A stretch of 64,000 nt of DNA, from positions 3,925,001 to 3,989,000 of the forward strand of contig NZ_CP060298.1 of NCBI RefSeq assembly GCF_014303395.1, written 5' to 3'. The translations under genes and the position numbers were made by a program. The stretch comes from Nakamurella sp. PAMC28650. Lineage in GTDB: Bacteria > Actinomycetota > Actinomycetes > Mycobacteriales > Nakamurellaceae. The notes beneath the pieces are model-generated. The model was not told the DNA's origin and searched no databases. It saw nothing but the letters and a program-made list of their open reading frames with translations. Position 1 is the first letter of the stretch; each line of letters opens with the position of its first letter. Shown piece by piece: positions 44,477 to 54,765 of the stretch.

Positions 44477-47461
44477 TCAGGCGCGGGGCTTTTCCCGGAT
44501 CTCGTAGGTCTCGATGGTGTCCTCGACCTCGATGTTGTTCCAGGTGCCGAGCCCGATACCGCACTCGAAACCCTCCCGGACCTCGGTGGCATCGTCCTTG
44601 AACCGCTTGAGCGAGTCGATCGTCAGGTTGTCGTTGATGACGACCCCGTTCCGCAACAGGCGGGCCTTCGCATTGCGCCGGATCTCGCCCGAACGCACGA
44701 TGCTGCCGGCGATGTTGCCGAACTTGCTGGAGCGGAAGACTTCGCGGATTTCGGCGGTGCCGACCGCGACCTCTTCGAACTCCGGCTTGAGGAGACCCTT
44801 GAGAGCCGCCTCGATCTCGTCGATCGCCTGGTAGATCACCGTGTAGTACCGGATGTCGACGCCCTCGCGGTCCGCCAGGTCCTGCACTCCACGCACGGGC
44901 TTGACGTTGAAGCCGATGACGATCGCGTCGGTGATGACGGCCAGGTTGATGTCGTCCTGGGTGATGCCACCGACACCTCGGTGGACGACACGCAGGTTGA
45001 CCTCCTCGCCGACGTCCAACTTGATCAGCGAGTCCTCGAGCGCCTCGACGGTGCCCGAGTTGTCACCCTTGATGATCAGCGTGAGCTGCTCGATCTTCTT
45101 CTCCGCCAGGGCGTCGTTGAAGGTCTCCAGGGTGACCCGGCGGCGGTTGGCGACCTGGGCCTTGCGGGTCCGGGCCTGCCGCCGCTCGGCGATCTGCCGG
45201 GCGACACGATCCTCTTCGACGACCATGAACGAGTCGCCGGCGCCAGGGACCGAGGTGAACCCGAGTACCTGGACCGGACGCGACGGGGTGGCCTCGGCGA
45301 CGTTCTCGCCGTGGTCGCCCAGCATCGCCCTGACCCGGCCGTAGGCGTTTCCGGCCACGATCGAGTCACCGACCCGCAGCGTTCCGCGCTGGACCAGCAC
45401 GGTGGCGACGGCGCCACGACCACGGTCGAGGTGAGCCTCGATGGCCACACCCTCCGCCTGCATGTCCGGGTTGGCCCGGAGATCCAGAGCGGCATCGGCG
45501 GTCAGCAGGACGGCTTCGAGCAGGCCGTCGATGTTGGTCCGCGCGCGGGCCGAGATCTCGACGAACATGGTGTCCCCGCCGTACTCCTCGGCGACCAGAC
45601 CGTATTCGGTCAGCTGCTGCCGGATCTTGTCCGGGTTCGCGCCTTCCTTGTCGATCTTGTTGATGGCCACCACGATCGGGACCTCTGCGGCCTTCGCGTG
45701 GTTGATGGCCTCCACCGTCTGCGGCATGACGCCGTCGTCGGCCGCGACCACCAGCACCACGATGTCGGTGGACTTCGATCCACGGGCACGCATGGCGGTG
45801 AACGCCTCGTGACCCGGGGTGTCGATGAAGGTGATCAGACGCTCGACGTCGTTGAGATGCGTCGCGACCTGGTAGGCACCGATGTGCTGGGTGATGCCAC
45901 CTGCTTCCTTCGCCACCACGTTGGTGCTGCGGATGGCGTCGAGGAGCTTGGTCTTGCCGTGATCGACGTGGCCCATGACGGTGACGACCGGCGGACGGAT
46001 CTGGAGATCGTCCTCGCCGCCCTCGTTCTCGCCGTAGGACAGGTCGAAGGTGTCGAGCAGCTCGCGGTCCTCGTCCTCCGGGGAGACGATCTGGACCTTG
46101 TAGCCCATTTCGTCGCCGAGGAGCTCGAGGATGTCGTCCGAGACCGACTGGGTCGCGGTGACCATCTCGTTCAGGTGGAACAACGCCTGCACCATCGAGG
46201 CCGGGTTGGCGTCGATTTTGTCCGCGAAGTCGCTCAGCGAGGATCCGCGGGCCAACCGCACGATGGATCCGTTGCCGCGCGGCAGCGTGACGCCACCGAT
46301 CGACGGAGCCTGCATGTTGTCGAATTCCTGACGGCGCTGCTTCTTGGACTTCCGGCCCTTGCGGACCTGTCCGCCCTGGCGCCCGAAGGCGCCGGGTGCT
46401 GCGCCACCACGGCCACGCGCGCCACCACCGGGACGGCCTCCGCCGCCACCGGCCGGAGCACCGCTGGGAGCACCGCCTCCGGGACCGCGGTACCCGCCGC
46501 CACCGGCCGGAGCCCCACCGGGACCACCACCGCGGTAGGCACCACCGCCCGCACCGGGACGCGCCGGACCACCGGCGGCCGGCGGGCGACCGCCGGGCGT
46601 GCCGGGACGCGGGGCGCCGCCGGGAACACCGGGACGGGCACCGCCGGGAGCCGGACGGGGTCCGCCGGCGCCCGGCGCGCCACCGGGACGGGTCCCGGGG
46701 GCGGCCTGCGGCGGACGGGGGGCTCCAGGAACGCCACCCGGACGGACCGGGGCGCTGGCGCCGCTGGGCCGGAACGGGTTGTTGCCCATCCTCGGCGTCC
46801 GCGGAGCGCCGGGCACACCACCCTGGACACGCGGAGGACGCGGAGCCACCGGAGTGGACGCGGCATCAGCGGGGGCCGGCTGGGTCGGCGGAGCACTGAA
46901 TTCCGGCCCCGCCGACGAGGCCTGGACCACCGGAGCAGCCGGTGTGGCGGGACGGGCGGGAGCCGGAGCCACCGATGCTGCGGCCGCCGGCCGGTCGGCT
47001 GGGACTGCTGGTGGCGCGGTGGTCGCCGGTGCCGGTGTCACGACGGACGGCGTGACGGCAGCGGCCGGGGCCTCTACGCCACCCCGAGCAGGAGCGACAG
47101 GCGTTCCGGGGGTGACCCGCGGGGTACTGGGGACACCTGGGGCCGGACGTGCCGGCGACGGTGCACCGGGCCGCACTGCGGTGGTGCGAGGGGCGGTCGT
47201 CTCGGAGCCGCCGTTTTCGTGGCCACCGTTCGCGGTGGAACCGTTTGCAGTACCGCCGTTCGCGGTACCTCCGCCGTTCGTCACCGGTGCGGCGGGCGCT
47301 CCGGCCGGGAACGCATCGCGCAACTTCCGGACGACGGGCGCCTCGATGGTCGAGGACGCACTCTTGACGAATTCTCCGAACTCGTTGAGCTTGGAGATGA
47401 TTTCTTTGCTGGACTTGCCGAGCTCTTTTGCGAGCTCATGCACTCGGGCCTTGCCTGCCAC
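44477..47461 (-). CDS. infB: Translation initiation factor IF-2
   Basis: A 994-residue GTPase. The GTG at 47461 with AAGGAG before it is the start; the ten codons further upstream are not needed. Layout: N-terminal IF2N helices ([37 protein letters not shown]), a 300-residue Pro/Gly/Ala/Arg-rich low-complexity region, then the G domain ([46 protein letters not shown]), domain II, and the C-terminal tRNAi-binding domain. It brings fMet-tRNA to the 30S subunit. It lies in the nusA-ylxR-infB operon. Confidence 0.98.
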   Translation of the reverse strand: MAGKARVHELAKELGKSSKEIISKLNEFGEFVKSASSTIEAPVVRKLRDAFPAGAPAAPVTNGGGTANGGTANGSTANGGHENGGSETTAPRTTAVRPGAPSPARPAPGVPSTPRVTPGTPVAPARGGVEAPAAAVTPSVVTPAPATTAPPAVPADRPAAAASVAPAPARPATPAAPVVQASSAGPEFSAPPTQPAPADAASTPVAPRPPRVQGGVPGAPRTPRMGNNPFRPSGASAPVRPGGVPGAPRPPQAAPGTRPGGAPGAGGPRPAPGGARPGVPGGAPRPGTPGGRPPAAGGPARPGAGGGAYRGGGPGGAPAGGGGYRGPGGGAPSGAPAGGGGGRPGGGARGRGGAAPGAFGRQGGQVRKGRKSKKQRRQEFDNMQAPSIGGVTLPRGNGSIVRLARGSSLSDFADKIDANPASMVQALFHLNEMVTATQSVSDDILELLGDEMGYKVQIVSPEDEDRELLDTFDLSYGENEGGEDDLQIRPPVVTVMGHVDHGKTKLLDAIRSTNVVAKEAGGITQHIGAYQVATHLNDVERLITFIDTPGHEAFTAMRARGSKSTDIVVLVVAADDGVMPQTVEAINHAKAAEVPIVVAINKIDKEGANPDKIRQQLTEYGLVAEEYGGDTMFVEISARARTNIDGLLEAVLLTADAALDLRANPDMQAEGVAIEAHLDRGRGAVATVLVQRGTLRVGDSIVAGNAYGRVRAMLGDHGENVAEATPSRPVQVLGFTSVPGAGDSFMVVEEDRVARQIAERRQARTRKAQVANRRRVTLETFNDALAEKKIEQLTLIIKGDNSGTVEALEDSLIKLDVGEEVNLRVVHRGVGGITQDDINLAVITDAIVIGFNVKPVRGVQDLADREGVDIRYYTVIYQAIDEIEAALKGLLKPEFEEVAVGTAEIREVFRSSKFGNIAGSIVRSGEIRRNAKARLLRNGVVINDNLTIDSLKRFKDDATEVREGFECGIGLGTWNNIEVEDTIETYEIREKPRA

Positions 47462-47548
47462 TGCTCTCCTTACGGTGAGGCCGGGCGGCAAGTACCGCTC
47501 GACCTCGTGTTAGTTGTACCGGCTCATTGCTGGGACTTCACGGCGTAC

Positions 47549-47836
47549 TCACGACGGGTCGACCTGCTTTCGATGTACTCGGGCGAGGAACTCTCGAACC
47601 TCTGAACTTTCGGGCGTCACGGATGCCAGGCGCAGGGCCCGTCCGAACGCACGACGACGCCCCGCGAGGTCCAGGCATTCCACACGGGAATGCAGCCACG
47701 CCCCCCTTCCGGGGAGCCGGTGCCGGGGATCCGGGGTGAGAACCCCAGCCACGGCGACGACGCGGAGCAGTGTTGAGGCGTCCACCTTGTCACGGCAACC
47801 GACGCACGTGCGGATCGGACCGGTCGACTTCTCCAA
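47549..47836 (-). CDS. ylxR: YlxR family protein (DUF448)
   Basis: A 95-residue protein of the YlxR family, in its standard place between nusA and infB. Marks: PIRTCVGCRDKVDASTLLRVVAV and the GRGAWLH-SR-CLDLAGRRRAFGRAL segment. A TTG at 47836 is the likely start, the only start codon after an upstream stop. YlxR is an RNA-associated protein; RNase P regulation has been reported for relatives. Confidence 0.92.
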   Translation of the reverse strand: MEKSTGPIRTCVGCRDKVDASTLLRVVAVAGVLTPDPRHRLPGRGAWLHSRVECLDLAGRRRAFGRALRLASVTPESSEVREFLARVHRKQVDPS

Positions 47837-47970
47837 GACATCCGTCCAACTGGTGATGACCTGCCATCAGGGCCGACCTGACGACTGCAAGTCAGGAGGA
47901 TCTGGTGACCGGACGATCGGGTGACAAGTGGAGCAGGGTGCAAACGTCCCAACCGGCTAAGTCTACCGCC

Positions 47971-48969
47971 TCAATCGGTAGCGGGCGGCACGGCCGGTGC
48001 GGCATCGCTGCGGATGTCGATCCGCCACCCGGTCAGTCTGGCCGCCAGTCGGGCGTTCTGGCCCTCCTTGCCGATGGCCAACGAGAGCTGGAAATCCGGG
48101 ACGATCACCCTGGCTGCCTTCGCGACGGCGTCGACGACGGTGATGGACAGCGCCCGCGCCGGCGACAGTGCGTTCCCGACGAAGGTGGCCGGGTCCTCGT
48201 CCCAGTCGATGATGTCGATCTTCTCGCCGCCGAGTTCGCTCATCACGGCGCGCACGCGTTGGCCCATCGGACCGATGCACGCTCCCTTGGCATTGATGCC
48301 GGCCACCATCGGGCGGACGGCGATCTTGGTCCGGTGCCCGGCCTCCCTGGCCACCGCGGTGATCTCCACGCTGCCGTCGGCGATCTCCGGGACCTCCAGC
48401 GCGAACAGCTTGCGGACCAGGTTCGGGTGCGTGCGGGACAGGGTGATCTGCGCGCCGCGCGCGCCCCGGGTGACGGCCACCACGTAGCAGCGCAGCCGTT
48501 GGCCGTGGACGTAGCTCTCACCGGGCGCCTGCTCCGCTGCCGGGATGATGCCCTCGACCTCGCCGAGGCTGACCACGACGACGCCACGCGCGTTGACCTT
48601 GGCGTCGGCACTGACCGTGCCGGTGATGAGCTCGTGTTCCCGGCCGGCGAAGTCACCGAAGGTGCGCTCGTTCTCGGCGTCCCGCAGTCGCTGCTGGATC
48701 ACCTGGCGTGCCGTGGTCGCAGCGATGCGACCGAAATCGTCAGGCGTGTCGTCGAACTCGGGTCCGAACCCGCCGTCGCCCTCCGGTTCCGCCACCAGCA
48801 CGCTGATCCCACCGCTCTTGCGGTCCACCTCGACCCTGGCGTGCTGGAAATGGCCCTCGGTGTGCTTGTAGGCGGTCAGCAGCGCCGTCTCGAGCGTCTC
48901 GATGAGGGAATCGAATTCGATCCCCTTCTCTTTCTCGACCGCGCGCAGCGCTGTGATGTCAACGTTCAT
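47971..48969 (-). CDS. nusA: Transcription termination/antitermination factor NusA
   Basis: A 332-residue protein. The N-terminal domain ([36 protein letters not shown]), S1 domain (FDSLIE ... [37 protein letters not shown]) and two KH domains ([51 protein letters not shown]) are all present. It binds RNA polymerase and RNA and affects pausing and termination. It overlaps the end of rimP by four bases and precedes ylxR by 134 bases, with no gene in the gap. Confidence 0.97.
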   Translation of the reverse strand: MNVDITALRAVEKEKGIEFDSLIETLETALLTAYKHTEGHFQHARVEVDRKSGGISVLVAEPEGDGGFGPEFDDTPDDFGRIAATTARQVIQQRLRDAENERTFGDFAGREHELITGTVSADAKVNARGVVVVSLGEVEGIIPAAEQAPGESYVHGQRLRCYVVAVTRGARGAQITLSRTHPNLVRKLFALEVPEIADGSVEITAVAREAGHRTKIAVRPMVAGINAKGACIGPMGQRVRAVMSELGGEKIDIIDWDEDPATFVGNALSPARALSITVVDAVAKAARVIVPDFQLSLAIGKEGQNARLAARLTGWRIDIRSDAAPAVPPATD

Positions 48970-49616
48970 CTTCTCGTTCGAACCTCATCGTCTTCTTCGT
49001 CGTCGTCCGGCAGATCTTCTTCGTCGTCCGGCAGATCGTCTTCTTCGTCCGGCACATCCTCGTCCCCGAGGTCGACCGGCTCGTCCTGGTCGAACTTGTC
49101 CGCGGTCTCGGGCCCGAGGAGCGCGAGCACGGCCGCCGAGGGCGGACCGAACTCCACCTCGACCCTGGCCCTGGCGATCTCGGAGTAGGCCAGCGTTCTC
49201 GATTCCAGCCCCGACTTCCCGACCAGCAGGACGACCTCGGTGTCCCCCGCCCGCAATACCCGACCGATCAGCGCCGCACCGTCGGGTCCGGTGACGGCCA
49301 GCAGCCGGCCCCTGGCCCGACGAAAATGACGGGGCAGCGTCAGCGGCCGTCCGATGCCCGGGCTGGTGACCTCCAGCGTGTAGGCCGCAGCGCCCATCGG
49401 ATCGGCGTCGTCGTCCAGATCGTCGAACTCCCCGGAGATGTCCCGGCTGACGGCGGCCGCGTCGTCGAGGTCGACACCGTGGTCGGAGTCGATCACCACC
49501 CGCAGCAGACGGCGGCGACCGGCCGCGACGACCGTCAGCTCCTCCAGGTCGTACCCGGCACGGGTGACGACGGCGTCGACCACTTCACGCAGTCTCGCCT
49601 GGTCTGCCGCTGCCAT
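48966..49616 (-). CDS. rimP: Ribosome maturation factor RimP
   Basis: A 216-residue protein. RimP marks: [57 protein letters not shown], and [26 protein letters not shown]. The last 40 residues are an acidic Asp/Glu-rich tail ([20 protein letters not shown]) longer than usual. It acts in 30S assembly. It starts the rimP-nusA-ylxR-infB transcript and is coupled to nusA through a four-base overlap. Confidence 0.96.
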   Translation of the reverse strand: MAAADQARLREVVDAVVTRAGYDLEELTVVAAGRRRLLRVVIDSDHGVDLDDAAAVSRDISGEFDDLDDDADPMGAAAYTLEVTSPGIGRPLTLPRHFRRARGRLLAVTGPDGAALIGRVLRAGDTEVVLLVGKSGLESRTLAYSEIARARVEVEFGPPSAAVLALLGPETADKFDQDEPVDLGDEDVPDEEDDLPDDEEDLPDDDEEDDEVRTRR

Positions 49617-49774
49617 GGTGCCTCCCGGGCGTCTGAAGTTGTCTGCGTCGCACCGGGCCCCGGTGAGTCGCGCTGGTTCGCACCGGGGTCGTGCGCACCG
49701 ATGCGGGCCGGTAGATGTCGAACGGTGATCTTATCCGTCTCCGGACCTCACAGCGGTCCTGACATGATGGTGTC

Positions 49775-50341
49775 GTGTTTTCCAACCCCCTGCATCCGCC
49801 ACCGACCCCGTCGACCCCGACCCGCCCGCTGCTGGCGCGGCGAACGCTGATGGTCGGGGCGGGCACCGCGGCGCTGTTGGCCAGCGCCGGCTGCAATCCG
49901 TTCTCGACACCGACCAGGGTGACCCAGACGGTCACGGCGGCAGCCGCTCCGGTGGCCGACCCGATCCCGACGCTGATCGCCACCACCCGCCTGCACCTGG
50001 TCCGGTTGACCAATTCGATCGCAGCGGACAAGACGCTGATCGCCCGGCTGACGCCGCTGCGTGACGACCGGCAGGCACATCTGACCGAGTTGATCGCCGA
50101 GCTGGCCAGGTCCAGTCCGCAGGCTGCCACCGCGCAGAAGGCGGCGCCGACCACGGATCCGAGCATCTCCGTTCCGGGCTCGTCCGTGCTGATCCTGGCC
50201 GGCATGGGTGCCGACGCGGCGCAGGCCCAGGGTCTGTTCACCGATGCGTTCCCGCTGGCGACCCGGTACCGCGCGGCACTGTTCGGCTCGATCGCGGCCT
50301 GCCTGGCCAGCCACCGCGTGGCCCTGGCGACGACCTCATGA
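49775..50341 (+). CDS. Lipoprotein with twin-arginine-like signal
   Basis: A 188-residue exported protein with a GTG start. The N-terminus has RRTLMVGAGTAALLASAGC, a twin-arginine-like pair and a lipobox (LASAGC), so it is probably anchored outside the membrane. The mature part is helical and Ala-rich. I do not recognise the family. It overlaps the DUF4439 gene by four bases (ATGA), so the two act together or in sequence. It diverges from rimP across 158 bases that hold only promoter sequence. Confidence 0.7.
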   Translation: MFSNPLHPPPTPSTPTRPLLARRTLMVGAGTAALLASAGCNPFSTPTRVTQTVTAAAAPVADPIPTLIATTRLHLVRLTNSIAADKTLIARLTPLRDDRQAHLTELIAELARSSPQAATAQKAAPTTDPSISVPGSSVLILAGMGADAAQAQGLFTDAFPLATRYRAALFGSIAACLASHRVALATTS

Positions 50342-50895
50342 CGACACCCGTGACCCCCGCTCCGCAGGCCGCCGTGTCCGGCGCGCCGCGTTCGGTCCCG
50401 ACCACCCCCGCACCCACGACTGCGGCACCCAGAACTGCGGCCCCGACCACTGCGGCCGGGAAACTGGCCAACGACGTCGCCAAGGCCCTGCAGGTCGCTC
50501 TGGCCGCAGAGCAGGTGGCGGTCTGGGTCTACGACCTGGTCGCGGCCTACGACCCCGACGACGCCAACATCATCGCGACCATCCGGAACGGCCACCTGGC
50601 CAGACGGGACGCGACGGCCGGACTGCTGACCGGCGGAGGCGCCAAGGCCCCGATCGCGGCGCCCGGTTACTCGATCCCCCAGCAGGTCAACGACCCCAGG
50701 AGCGCCAGAGCCCTCAGCGCGACGATCGAGGGTGACTGCGCGGCCGCCTGGCGAGGCGTCATCGGTTCGACCGACAGCGTCGCCCTCCGGACCACGGCCC
50801 TGGCCGGACTGTCCGACTCGGCCGTCTGGCTGACCACCATGAAGGTGGCCGCGAAGACCCAGCCGGCGACCGTCGCCTTCCCCGGCGGGGTCTGA
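50338..50895 (+). CDS. DUF4439 (ferritin-like fold) protein
   Basis: A 185-residue protein. After a Pro/Thr/Ala-rich head comes a helical bundle (AAGKLANDVAKALQVALAAEQVAVWVYDLVAAYDPDDANIIATIRNGHLARRDATAGLL; YSIPQQVNDPRSARALSATIEGDCAAAWRGVIGSTDSVALRTTALAGLSDSAVW), the pattern of DUF4439 ferritin-like proteins common in actinobacteria. It has no signal peptide of its own. It starts inside the stop of the lipoprotein gene. The function is unknown. Confidence 0.82.
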   Translation: MTTPVTPAPQAAVSGAPRSVPTTPAPTTAAPRTAAPTTAAGKLANDVAKALQVALAAEQVAVWVYDLVAAYDPDDANIIATIRNGHLARRDATAGLLTGGGAKAPIAAPGYSIPQQVNDPRSARALSATIEGDCAAAWRGVIGSTDSVALRTTALAGLSDSAVWLTTMKVAAKTQPATVAFPGGV

Positions 50896-50898
50896 CCG

Positions 50899-50938
50899 GG
50901 TCCGGCCGGACCGCGTTTCGCTGGGTCCGGATGGACCG
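50899..50938. terminator. Two GGTCC/GGACC stems between convergent genes
   Basis: GGTCCGGCCGGACC (50899-50912) is a perfect palindrome; a second stem GGTCC-ggat-GGACC follows at 50925-50938. They fill the 48-base gap between the convergent DUF4439 and proS genes, the usual place for a two-way terminator. There is no U-tract. Confidence 0.5.
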
Positions 50939-50943
50939 GCGGC

Positions 50944-52701
50944 CTAGGACGCGACGATCGCCTTGAGCCGGTCGACCACCTCGCCGACCGCCACCTCCGT
51001 GCCCTGCCCGGAGCGGCGGTCCTTGATCTCCACCGTGCCGTCACCGACGCCGCGGCCCACGACCAGGATCGTCGGCACGCCCAGCAGTTCGGCGTCGGCG
51101 AACTTCACCCCTGGTGACACCTTGCGGTCGTCGAGCAGCACCGAGATGCCCGCGGCGTCCAGCTCGCCCGCGATCTCCTCGGCGGCGGCCACCACCTCCG
51201 GCCACTTGCCGGCCATCACCAGGTGCACATCGGCCGGCGCCAGCTCGCGGGGCCAGATGAGACCCTTGTCGTCGTGGGAGTTCTCGGCAACCGCGGCGAC
51301 CGCGCGTGAGACACCGACTCCGTAGGAGCCCATGGTGACGGTGACCAGTTTCCCGTTCTGGTCGAGCACCTGCAGGCCGAGCGCGTCGGCATACTTGCGC
51401 CCCAGTTGGAAGATGTGCCCCATCTCGATGCCCCTGGCCAGCGACAGCGGACCGGATCCGTCCGGCGCCGGGTCGCCCGCAAGGATCTCGGCCGCCTCCA
51501 CCACACCCTCACCGGTGAAATCCCGGCCGGCCGTCAGGTCGAAGACATGCTTGCCGTGGGCGTCCGCGCCGGTGATCCACCGCGTCCCGGGGACGATCCT
51601 CGGGTCCAGCAGGTACCGGATCCCGCTCGACTTCGCGGTGCCGAGAACACCCGGCCCGATGTAGCCCTTGACCAGGGTGGGGTGACGTCTGAAGTCCTCC
51701 TCGGTGAACGGCTCGATCTCGGCCGGTGCCATCTGTGCCTCGAGCCGCTTCATGTCCACCTCCCGGTCGCCGGGCAGGCCGATCGCCAAGGCCTCCCGGG
51801 TGCCGTCCGGCATCCGGAGCGTCACGATCAGGTTCTTGAGCGTGTCGGCTGCTGTCCAGGATCGGTCGGCCCGCGGGAAACTCGTGTTGGAGAGGGCGAC
51901 GAGGCTCTCGATGGTGGGTGTGTCCGGGGTGTCCCGGATCTGCGCCGGGAGTTCGTCGTCGAACGGGATCGAATCCGGGACCGGCGTGGTGACCGCCTCG
52001 ACGTTGGCCGCGTACCCGCCGGGCGAGCGCACGTACGTGTCCTCGCCGACCTCCGAGTCGGCCAGGAACTCCTCCGACGCACTGCCTCCCATCGCGCCGG
52101 ACGTCGCGGCGACGATGACGTACCGCAGCCCCAGCCGGTCGAAGATGCGGATGTAGGCCTCCCGGTGTCGCTGGTAGGAGGCTTCCAGACCGGCGTCGTC
52201 GATGTCGAAGGAGTACGAGTCCTTCATGACGAATTCGCGCCCGCGAAGGATGCCGGCCCTCGGCCGTGCCTCGTCCCGGTACTTGGTCTGGATCTGGTAG
52301 AGGGCCAGCGGCAGACTCTTGTAGGAGGAACAGATGTCCTTCACCAGGAGGGTGAACATCTCCTCGTGGGTCGGCCCCAGCAGGTAGTCGCCGCCCTTGC
52401 GGTCCTTCAGGCGGAAGAGGTTGTCCCCGTACTCGGTCCAGCGGCCGCTCGCCTCGTAGGGCTCGCGGGGCAGCAGGGCCGGGAAGTGGACCTCCTGGGC
52501 GCCGATCCCGTCCATCTCCTCGCGGACGATGCGCTCCACGTTGCGCAGCACCCGGTAACCCAGGGGCAGCCACGAATAGATGCCGGGGGCGGCTCGGCGT
52601 ACGTATCCGGCCCGCACCAGGAGCTGATGGCTCGGCACCTCGGCGTCGGCTGGATCCTCTCGCAGAGTGCGAAGGAACAGGTTCGACATCCGGGTTATCA
52701 A
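50944..52701 (-). CDS. proS: Proline-tRNA ligase
   Basis: A 585-residue class II synthetase. The start is TTG at 52701 ([32 protein letters not shown]): GAGGAG lies about ten bases before it and ITRMS is conserved in actinobacterial ProS. Motif 1 is in [39 protein letters not shown], motif 2 in [26 protein letters not shown], and motif 3 in [10 protein letters not shown] YbaK-type editing insertion lies between motifs 2 and 3 (bacterial type). It charges tRNA-Pro. Confidence 0.97.
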   Translation of the reverse strand: MITRMSNLFLRTLREDPADAEVPSHQLLVRAGYVRRAAPGIYSWLPLGYRVLRNVERIVREEMDGIGAQEVHFPALLPREPYEASGRWTEYGDNLFRLKDRKGGDYLLGPTHEEMFTLLVKDICSSYKSLPLALYQIQTKYRDEARPRAGILRGREFVMKDSYSFDIDDAGLEASYQRHREAYIRIFDRLGLRYVIVAATSGAMGGSASEEFLADSEVGEDTYVRSPGGYAANVEAVTTPVPDSIPFDDELPAQIRDTPDTPTIESLVALSNTSFPRADRSWTAADTLKNLIVTLRMPDGTREALAIGLPGDREVDMKRLEAQMAPAEIEPFTEEDFRRHPTLVKGYIGPGVLGTAKSSGIRYLLDPRIVPGTRWITGADAHGKHVFDLTAGRDFTGEGVVEAAEILAGDPAPDGSGPLSLARGIEMGHIFQLGRKYADALGLQVLDQNGKLVTVTMGSYGVGVSRAVAAVAENSHDDKGLIWPRELAPADVHLVMAGKWPEVVAAAEEIAGELDAAGISVLLDDRKVSPGVKFADAELLGVPTILVVGRGVGDGTVEIKDRRSGQGTEVAVGEVVDRLKAIVAS

Positions 52702-52777
52702 CGCTCAGAACTCCTCGATCGGGGATACCGCCGGTAGCTGTACCGGCACCGATCCAGCCTAACGGGATCGCGCAACG

Positions 52778-53734
52778 TCAAAAGTCCAGCCCGAGCACCT
52801 GGTTGGTGTGCAGCAGGACGTAGCCGAGCCGCTCGTAGAGTCGGCCGGCACCGGTCGGCGAATCGGCGTCCACCCCGAGTTCGGCGTAGCGGCAACCGGA
52901 CTCGCGCTGGGCCCGCATCGAATCGGTGAGCATCGCCGCGGCCACTCCCCGGCCCCGCACCGACCGGACCGATCCCACCCGGTCGACGTATCCGGTGCGA
53001 TGGCCGTTGGCCTCGGTCGCGGCCGGGAACTCTGCGACCATCACGAAACCGACCACCGTGCCGTCGGCGAGCGCCACCCGGGAGAACTCGGGTCGGAAGA
53101 ACGCCGAGCCGGCGAAACTGGTCCGCCACCGGTCCACCGTCATCGGGGTCGAACCCCAGTGGTCGGCGAAAGCCTCGTTGTAGGCCAGCCGCGCACCGTC
53201 GTCGTCGGCCGGGCTCCAGGCACGGATCTCGATGCCGTCCACCGACGGCGTGGTGACGTCCTGAGCCAGGTCGGCCCGCATCTCGAAGAAATACCGGCGG
53301 CTGCTGAACCCGGCGGCCGCCGCGAACGCTGCTGCGGAGGCCCGACCTCCACCTACCCACATCATCAGTTCGCCGGGCAGGTCCCCCTGGCCGGCCCGCG
53401 CCCGCAGGGCCAGCGCCTTGTCCTGGAGGCCGTCCAGGATCATCCGGCCGATTCCGCGGCGCCGGAATTCCGGTAGCACTCCGCCGAACAGGCCGGCCTT
53501 CCACGACTCTTCGGCGGGACGAGCCTGCAGCAGGCCGACACCGACGATCGACTCCCCGGACAGCACGGCGATGCTGCCCTGTTCGAGGTCGATGCCCGGC
53601 TGTGCCAGCTCCTCCCGGATTCGGACCAGATCGACGAAGTGCTGTGCGGGTTCTGCCCTTTCGGCAGCCAGTTCGATCTCCAGCAGCGCCGGCGCATCGG
53701 AGGTGAGCACTGGTCGAGAGGTGAAGCCATCCAT
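52778..53734 (-). CDS. Double-GNAT acetyltransferase
   Basis: A 318-residue protein with two GNAT folds in tandem. The first has FGGVLPEFRRRGIGRMILDGLQDKAL, the second VGSVRSVRGRGVAAAMLTDSMRAQRESGCRYAELGVDADSPTGAGRLYERLGYV with the acetyl-CoA loop VRGRGVAAAML. The layout resembles mycothiol synthase-like proteins, but I cannot tell if it makes mycothiol. The ATG at 53734 is chosen; a GTG three codons earlier is possible. Its start lies about 15 bases from that of the divergent yaaA. Confidence 0.8.
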   Translation of the reverse strand: MDGFTSRPVLTSDAPALLEIELAAERAEPAQHFVDLVRIREELAQPGIDLEQGSIAVLSGESIVGVGLLQARPAEESWKAGLFGGVLPEFRRRGIGRMILDGLQDKALALRARAGQGDLPGELMMWVGGGRASAAAFAAAAGFSSRRYFFEMRADLAQDVTTPSVDGIEIRAWSPADDDGARLAYNEAFADHWGSTPMTVDRWRTSFAGSAFFRPEFSRVALADGTVVGFVMVAEFPAATEANGHRTGYVDRVGSVRSVRGRGVAAAMLTDSMRAQRESGCRYAELGVDADSPTGAGRLYERLGYVLLHTNQVLGLDF

Positions 53735-53749
53735 GACGGGCACGCTAGC

Positions 53750-54508
53750 GTGTCGCTGGTGTACGTACTCCTGCCGCCGTCGGAAACCAAGGAGATCGGC
53801 GGGGCCGGACCGGTCCTGGATCTCGATGGGTTGCCGTTTCCCACCCTGGGTCCGACGAGGGCCCGGCTCGTCTCGGCACTCACCTCGCTCGCCGCGGATC
53901 TACCCGCCTCGCGTGCCGCGTTGAAGGTATCTGCCGGTCTGGACCACGAGATCGCGGCGAATGCCGTCCTCTCCAGCGCTCCCACCTCGTCAGCCATGCG
54001 GCGGTACACCGGAGTGCTCTACGCGTCCATGCAGACCCCGCCGATGAGCGCGTCGGAGCGCTCGAGGGCCGAGCCCAGGATCCTGATCACCTCGGCGCTG
54101 TTCGGACTGTTGACGGGCGACAGTGCCATCCCCGCCTACCGACTGTCCGCCGGATCCAGACTGCCCGGCCTCCCGACGATCGCATCGCTGTGGAAACCCG
54201 AGATGGCCGCCGTGCTGGCCGGTCTGGACGAGCCGGTGCTGGATCTACGATCCGGCGCCTACGCGGCCTTCGCACCGGCTCCCGGCGCGATCGCCGTTCG
54301 GGTGGTGACGGTCACCCGGGCGGGCGAGACCAAGCCGGTGAGCCATGACAACAAGGCGATCAAGGGTGTGCTCGCCCGACTGGTGGCGACCACCAGGGGC
54401 AGGGTCGACACCATCCCGAAGTTGCTGACGCTCACCTACCGGGCCGGACTCTCGGTCAAACGCACCGGCCCACTCTCGCTCGACCTGATCGCGCCACCCG
54501 TCCACTGA
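53750..54508 (+). CDS. yaaA: Peroxide stress protein YaaA (DUF328)
   Basis: A 252-residue protein with the YaaA start YVLLPPSETKEIGGAGPVL and later segments LITSALFGLLTGDSAIPAYRLSAGSRLPGL, LDLRSGAYAAFAP and VVTVTRAGETKPVSHDNKAIKGVLARL. Family members lower peroxide damage, probably by limiting free iron and binding DNA. GTG at 53750 or 53759 is the start. It diverges from the double-GNAT gene with only about 15 bases between starts, so the promoters must lie inside each other's genes or the transcripts be leaderless. Confidence 0.9.
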   Translation: MSLVYVLLPPSETKEIGGAGPVLDLDGLPFPTLGPTRARLVSALTSLAADLPASRAALKVSAGLDHEIAANAVLSSAPTSSAMRRYTGVLYASMQTPPMSASERSRAEPRILITSALFGLLTGDSAIPAYRLSAGSRLPGLPTIASLWKPEMAAVLAGLDEPVLDLRSGAYAAFAPAPGAIAVRVVTVTRAGETKPVSHDNKAIKGVLARLVATTRGRVDTIPKLLTLTYRAGLSVKRTGPLSLDLIAPPVH

Positions 54509-54510
54509 CG

Positions 54511-54521
54511 CCCCCCCCCCC
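54511..54521. repeat. Run of eleven C
   Basis: A homopolymer of eleven C bases just after the yaaA stop, followed by a further C-rich stretch. Such runs change length in replication and sequencing. It is outside the coding sequence. Confidence 0.85.
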
Positions 54522-54536
54522 GTCCCCCGTCCGGCG

Positions 54537-54610
54537 TGGATCAACTTCCCAGGCATGGACGAAAGTGACAACTTCTGTCACACCGGTCCCAAAAGAGCGA
54601 AGTTGATCCA
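54537..54610. repeat. Miniature inverted-repeat structure (TGGATCAACTTC)
   Basis: TGGATCAACTTC at 54537-54548 is repeated exactly inverted at 54599-54610 (GAAGTTGATCCA), 50 bases apart, and the flanking GC matches with one change. Between them lies another perfect stem, GTGACA-acttc-TGTCAC (54565-54581). The 74-base block sits between yaaA and the ankyrin gene. It may be a transposable miniature element or a terminator. No target duplication is evident. Confidence 0.5.
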
Positions 54611-54765
54611 TGCAGCACGCCTGACGGTGCTACGGGTCGACCAGACGGGCCCGATGTTGCATCTCCCGATGCTGCATCTGATGACGGCCTACGCCATCGA
54701 TTTCAATCGACCCAATACCAATGAGCGGGATCCACCCCCAGTCGACAGCCCGTTACATTGAGCCC

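Noticed and set aside
44981-47605. A very long plus-strand frame opposite infB
   Set aside because: It is antisense to infB, with no family motifs and no ribosome site; the sequence mirrors the IF-2 domains on the other strand.
52778-53734. Calling the double-GNAT gene mycothiol synthase (mshD)
   Set aside because: The double-GNAT layout matches, but I could not confirm mycothiol-specific residues, so only the fold is reported.
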